From NCBI RefSeq assembly GCF_016744155.1, contig NZ_JADGEW010000006.1, positions 111,306 to 175,305 on the forward strand: a stretch of DNA of 64,000 nt. The letters are read 5' to 3'. Within the stretch, counting starts at the first letter, position 1, and every line of letters starts with the position of its first letter. Below, one piece after another: positions 62,278-64,000 of this stretch. Made by a program: the position numbers and the translations under genes. The notes beneath the pieces are model-generated. The model was not told the origin of the DNA. It was given only the letters and a program-made list of their open reading frames with translations, and searched no databases. Origin of the DNA: Amphritea sp. GTDB lineage: Bacteria > Pseudomonadota > Gammaproteobacteria > Pseudomonadales > Balneatricaceae.

Positions 62278-63270
62278 ATGTCTAATCGAAAGTTGGGGGC
62301 GTTTGAATGTGCGTCGATAGGTTTGGGTTGTATGAATCTGTCCCATGCCTATGGCACCCCTCCTTCTGAAAAGGAGGCAGAGCAGCTGCTGCTGAGCGCA
62401 TTAGATATGGGCTACAACATGTTGGATACCGCGGCATTATATGGTTTTGGTAATAACGAAGTTCTGTTAGGTAAGGTTCTTAAACAACGCCGTAATGAGT
62501 TTGTATTAGCAAGCAAGTGCGGCATGTTTAAAAATGATGCCGGCGTACGAGAGATTAATGGTCGTCCGGATGTTATTCGTAAGACCTGCGAGGATAGTTT
62601 GGGACGGCTGCAAACCGATGTAATTGATCTTTATTATCTGCACAGATGGGATCGGAACGTGCCGATTGAAGAGAGCGTAGGCGCGTTGTCTGATCTGGTG
62701 ACCGAAGGAAAGGTGCGAGGTGTCGGTTTATCAGAAGTCTCTGCAGATACTTTACGTAAAGCTCATGCTGTTCACCCTATATCTGCCGTACAAACTGAAT
62801 ATTCGCTGTGGACCCGTAATCCGGAAATTGCAGTTTTGGATACGTGTCGTGAGTTGGGTGCCGCTTTTGTTGCTTTCAGCCCACTGGCACGTGCTTACCT
62901 TACCGGTAAACTCCGCGATATATATGCACTGACTGAAAAAGATCTTCGCCGTGATATGCCGCGATTTGAAGTGGATAATTATGCTAGAAATTTGCTGCTG
63001 CTGGATTCCATAGAGGAAGTTGCTGAACAGGAAAATTGCACACTTGCTCAGCTGGCTCTGGCCTGGGTACTGGCGCAGGGGGAACATGTTATCGCTATCC
63101 CGGGTACGACAAATCTAAATCATCTTAAGGAAAATTTTAGCGCGAAGGATGTCTTTCTAAGCGCAGATGTTATCGCTCGGTTAGATAAAATAATAAATCA
63201 GGATACCGTGGTTGGAGCGCGTTATAACGCGCTAACTCAAGCGGAGATTGATACAGAAGAAGTTGCTTGA
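62278..63270 (+). CDS. Aldo/keto reductase in the lig cluster
   Basis: NADPH-dependent oxidoreductase of about 330 residues. It starts LGAFECASIGLGCMNLSHAYG and has the catalytic Asp-Tyr-Lys-His set: Asp and Tyr in MLDTAALYGFGNNEVLLG, Lys in LASKCGMF and His in YYLHRWD. The NADP pocket contains IPGTTNLNHLKEN. It resembles AKR13/YakC-type enzymes. GGAGG lies before ATG 62278; the frame is open upstream into ligC. It starts about 20 bases after ligC, so it is probably co-transcribed. A role with a ring-cleavage aldehyde or an aldehyde precursor such as protocatechualdehyde or vanillin is possible but not shown. Confidence 0.85.
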   Translation: MSNRKLGAFECASIGLGCMNLSHAYGTPPSEKEAEQLLLSALDMGYNMLDTAALYGFGNNEVLLGKVLKQRRNEFVLASKCGMFKNDAGVREINGRPDVIRKTCEDSLGRLQTDVIDLYYLHRWDRNVPIEESVGALSDLVTEGKVRGVGLSEVSADTLRKAHAVHPISAVQTEYSLWTRNPEIAVLDTCRELGAAFVAFSPLARAYLTGKLRDIYALTEKDLRRDMPRFEVDNYARNLLLLDSIEEVAEQENCTLAQLALAWVLAQGEHVIAIPGTTNLNHLKENFSAKDVFLSADVIARLDKIINQDTVVGARYNALTQAEIDTEEVA

Positions 63271-63288
63271 GCGGATAGCTTCAGAGAA

Positions 63289-63654
63289 GAGCTAGGGAAT
63301 CTACGGGAATGTCGGGACGGCAAGGCTTCTAAGCGGTTCGTTAGGCGGCTACTGCAAAGTTAATTTGGTGAGCCTAGGAAGAGAGTAACGGATAAATTGC
63401 GAAGTTATAGTTTCGCTCATCGAGAATCTCTCCCTGAGACGATTCTCGACACGTCTCAATATGCCAACAACAGAGCAGAGCTGTCACATCAGACCCGGGT
63501 GAGAGAGCGGGGAATGCGGCGGTTCAAGTCATTCCGGCAGGCTCAGAATTTTGTCAGTGTTAACGCTGCCGTCTACAACTTGTTCAATCTCGGGCGGTAT
63601 CTTGTTGTGGCTAAGTACTTCCGAAATCTTAGAGGAGGTGCGTTTGGATGTTAA
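63289..63654 (+). pseudogene. IS6-family transposase, C-terminal remnant
   Basis: Reads ELGNLRECRDGKASKRFVRR, LLQS, a TAA stop at 63361-63363, FGEPRKRVTDKLRSYSFAHRE, then DTSQYANNRAELSHQTRVRERGMRRF and AVYNLFNLGRYLV. This is the C-terminal third of an IS6/IS26-type transposase with the last catalytic Glu in NRAE, one internal stop and a small deletion (SHQTR where SHQPTR is usual). The N-terminal part is missing. Confidence 0.85.
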
Positions 63655-64000
63655 AAAGAAGCAGTGGACTAACAGAAGAACACGGAATTTGGCTTTCGTT
63701 GAGACGTTAATTTTTCAGTACCGATGAAACGCATTTAACGAAGGTACTAATATGATGACTGACTATAACGTCTTGTTTGCAGAGTCTCGCCCTGCGTAAG
63801 TTGTTTATAAAATAACGAAAGTCAATTTAGAAATTTGGTGGGTTTGTCAACATAGAATTGAATTCCATGGTGTTTTAAATTAACTGTCTAGGATGGTGAT
63901 TTTTGGTAATAAAAAATCTAGATTGAAATTTATTTCTATATAAAAAATAAGTTGCTGTTTATTTTTTCTGATAACTAGCCTGGGCCTAAGTATGTTTATG
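63655..64000. other. Trailing stretch without recognised features
   Basis: AT-rich bases with no gene recognised on either strand. The window ends here. Confidence 0.5.

Overview
The window reads as chromosomal DNA of a marine gammaproteobacterium, most likely Oceanospirillaceae (Neptunomonas/Amphritea/Marinobacterium-like). This is inferred from moderate GC, Pseudomonas-like aromatic genes with lower-GC codon use, and TRAP/TTT/ABC-style uptake systems. No rRNA, tRNA, CRISPR array or replication origin was recognised. Nearly everything is dedicated to aromatic-compound catabolism, arranged as three adjacent modules separated by insertion-sequence debris and decayed genes.

Region A (about 0.5-20 kb) is a benzoate module. 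A BenR/XylS-type AraC regulator and an IclR regulator flank a five-gene branched-chain-type ABC importer (minus strand). Divergent from it is a complete catechol meta-cleavage operon (dmpF-G-H-I-Q-B-C-E order, without the dmpD hydrolase), followed by a terminator and then benABCD, a RarD-like permease and the benE symporter. Direct repeats matching the XylS/BenR box TGCA-N6-GGNTA precede the ben operon with exact 21-bp spacing. Related boxes face both ways in the liv/dmp intergenic region, so one AraC regulator probably drives import, ring dihydroxylation and meta-cleavage.

Region B (21.5-28.4 kb) is an alcohol/aldehyde module: an outer-membrane phenol-MetA-type protein, a Tat-leader small subunit, a GMC flavin dehydrogenase and a XylC-like benzaldehyde dehydrogenase, followed by an AcoR-type sigma-54 activator. 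A clear -24/-12 promoter and two 15-bp palindromes sit upstream of the first gene. I infer that it converts an aryl alcohol (benzyl alcohol is the best guess) to benzoate for region A, with a GMC/Tat enzyme in place of the usual zinc alcohol dehydrogenase XylB. An IS5-type element inserted into an IS6-type remnant follows.

Region C (30-39.2 kb) is a styrene module: the StyS/StyR two-component system divergent from styA-styB-styC, a FadL/TodX-like channel, a small EthD-like protein and an aldehyde dehydrogenase (styD role). Two perfect 16-bp ATAAAC-N4-GTTTAT palindromes lie between styS and styA.

Region D (39.5-63.3 kb) handles hydroaromatics and protocatechuate. It contains a decayed TetR gene, a type II dehydroquinase, a UspA protein, a tripartite tricarboxylate-type transporter (TctABC), a GntR regulator, a shikimate/quinate dehydrogenase, a full-length dehydroshikimate dehydratase (QuiC) and a pair of overlapping genes that look like the two halves of QuiC in swapped order with key residues lost. 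An AEC permease, an AraC regulator and the complete protocatechuate 4,5-cleavage pathway (ligAB, ligI, ligU, ligK, ligJ, ligC) follow, with an unusual LysR regulator carrying two tandem helix-turn-helix domains and an aldo/keto reductase. A decayed siderophore-interacting protein gene and an IS6 remnant mark the edges of this region. The strongest candidates for undescribed biology are the swapped split QuiC paralog, the GMC/Tat/XylC operon with its sigma-54 circuit, and the double-HTH LysR protein.
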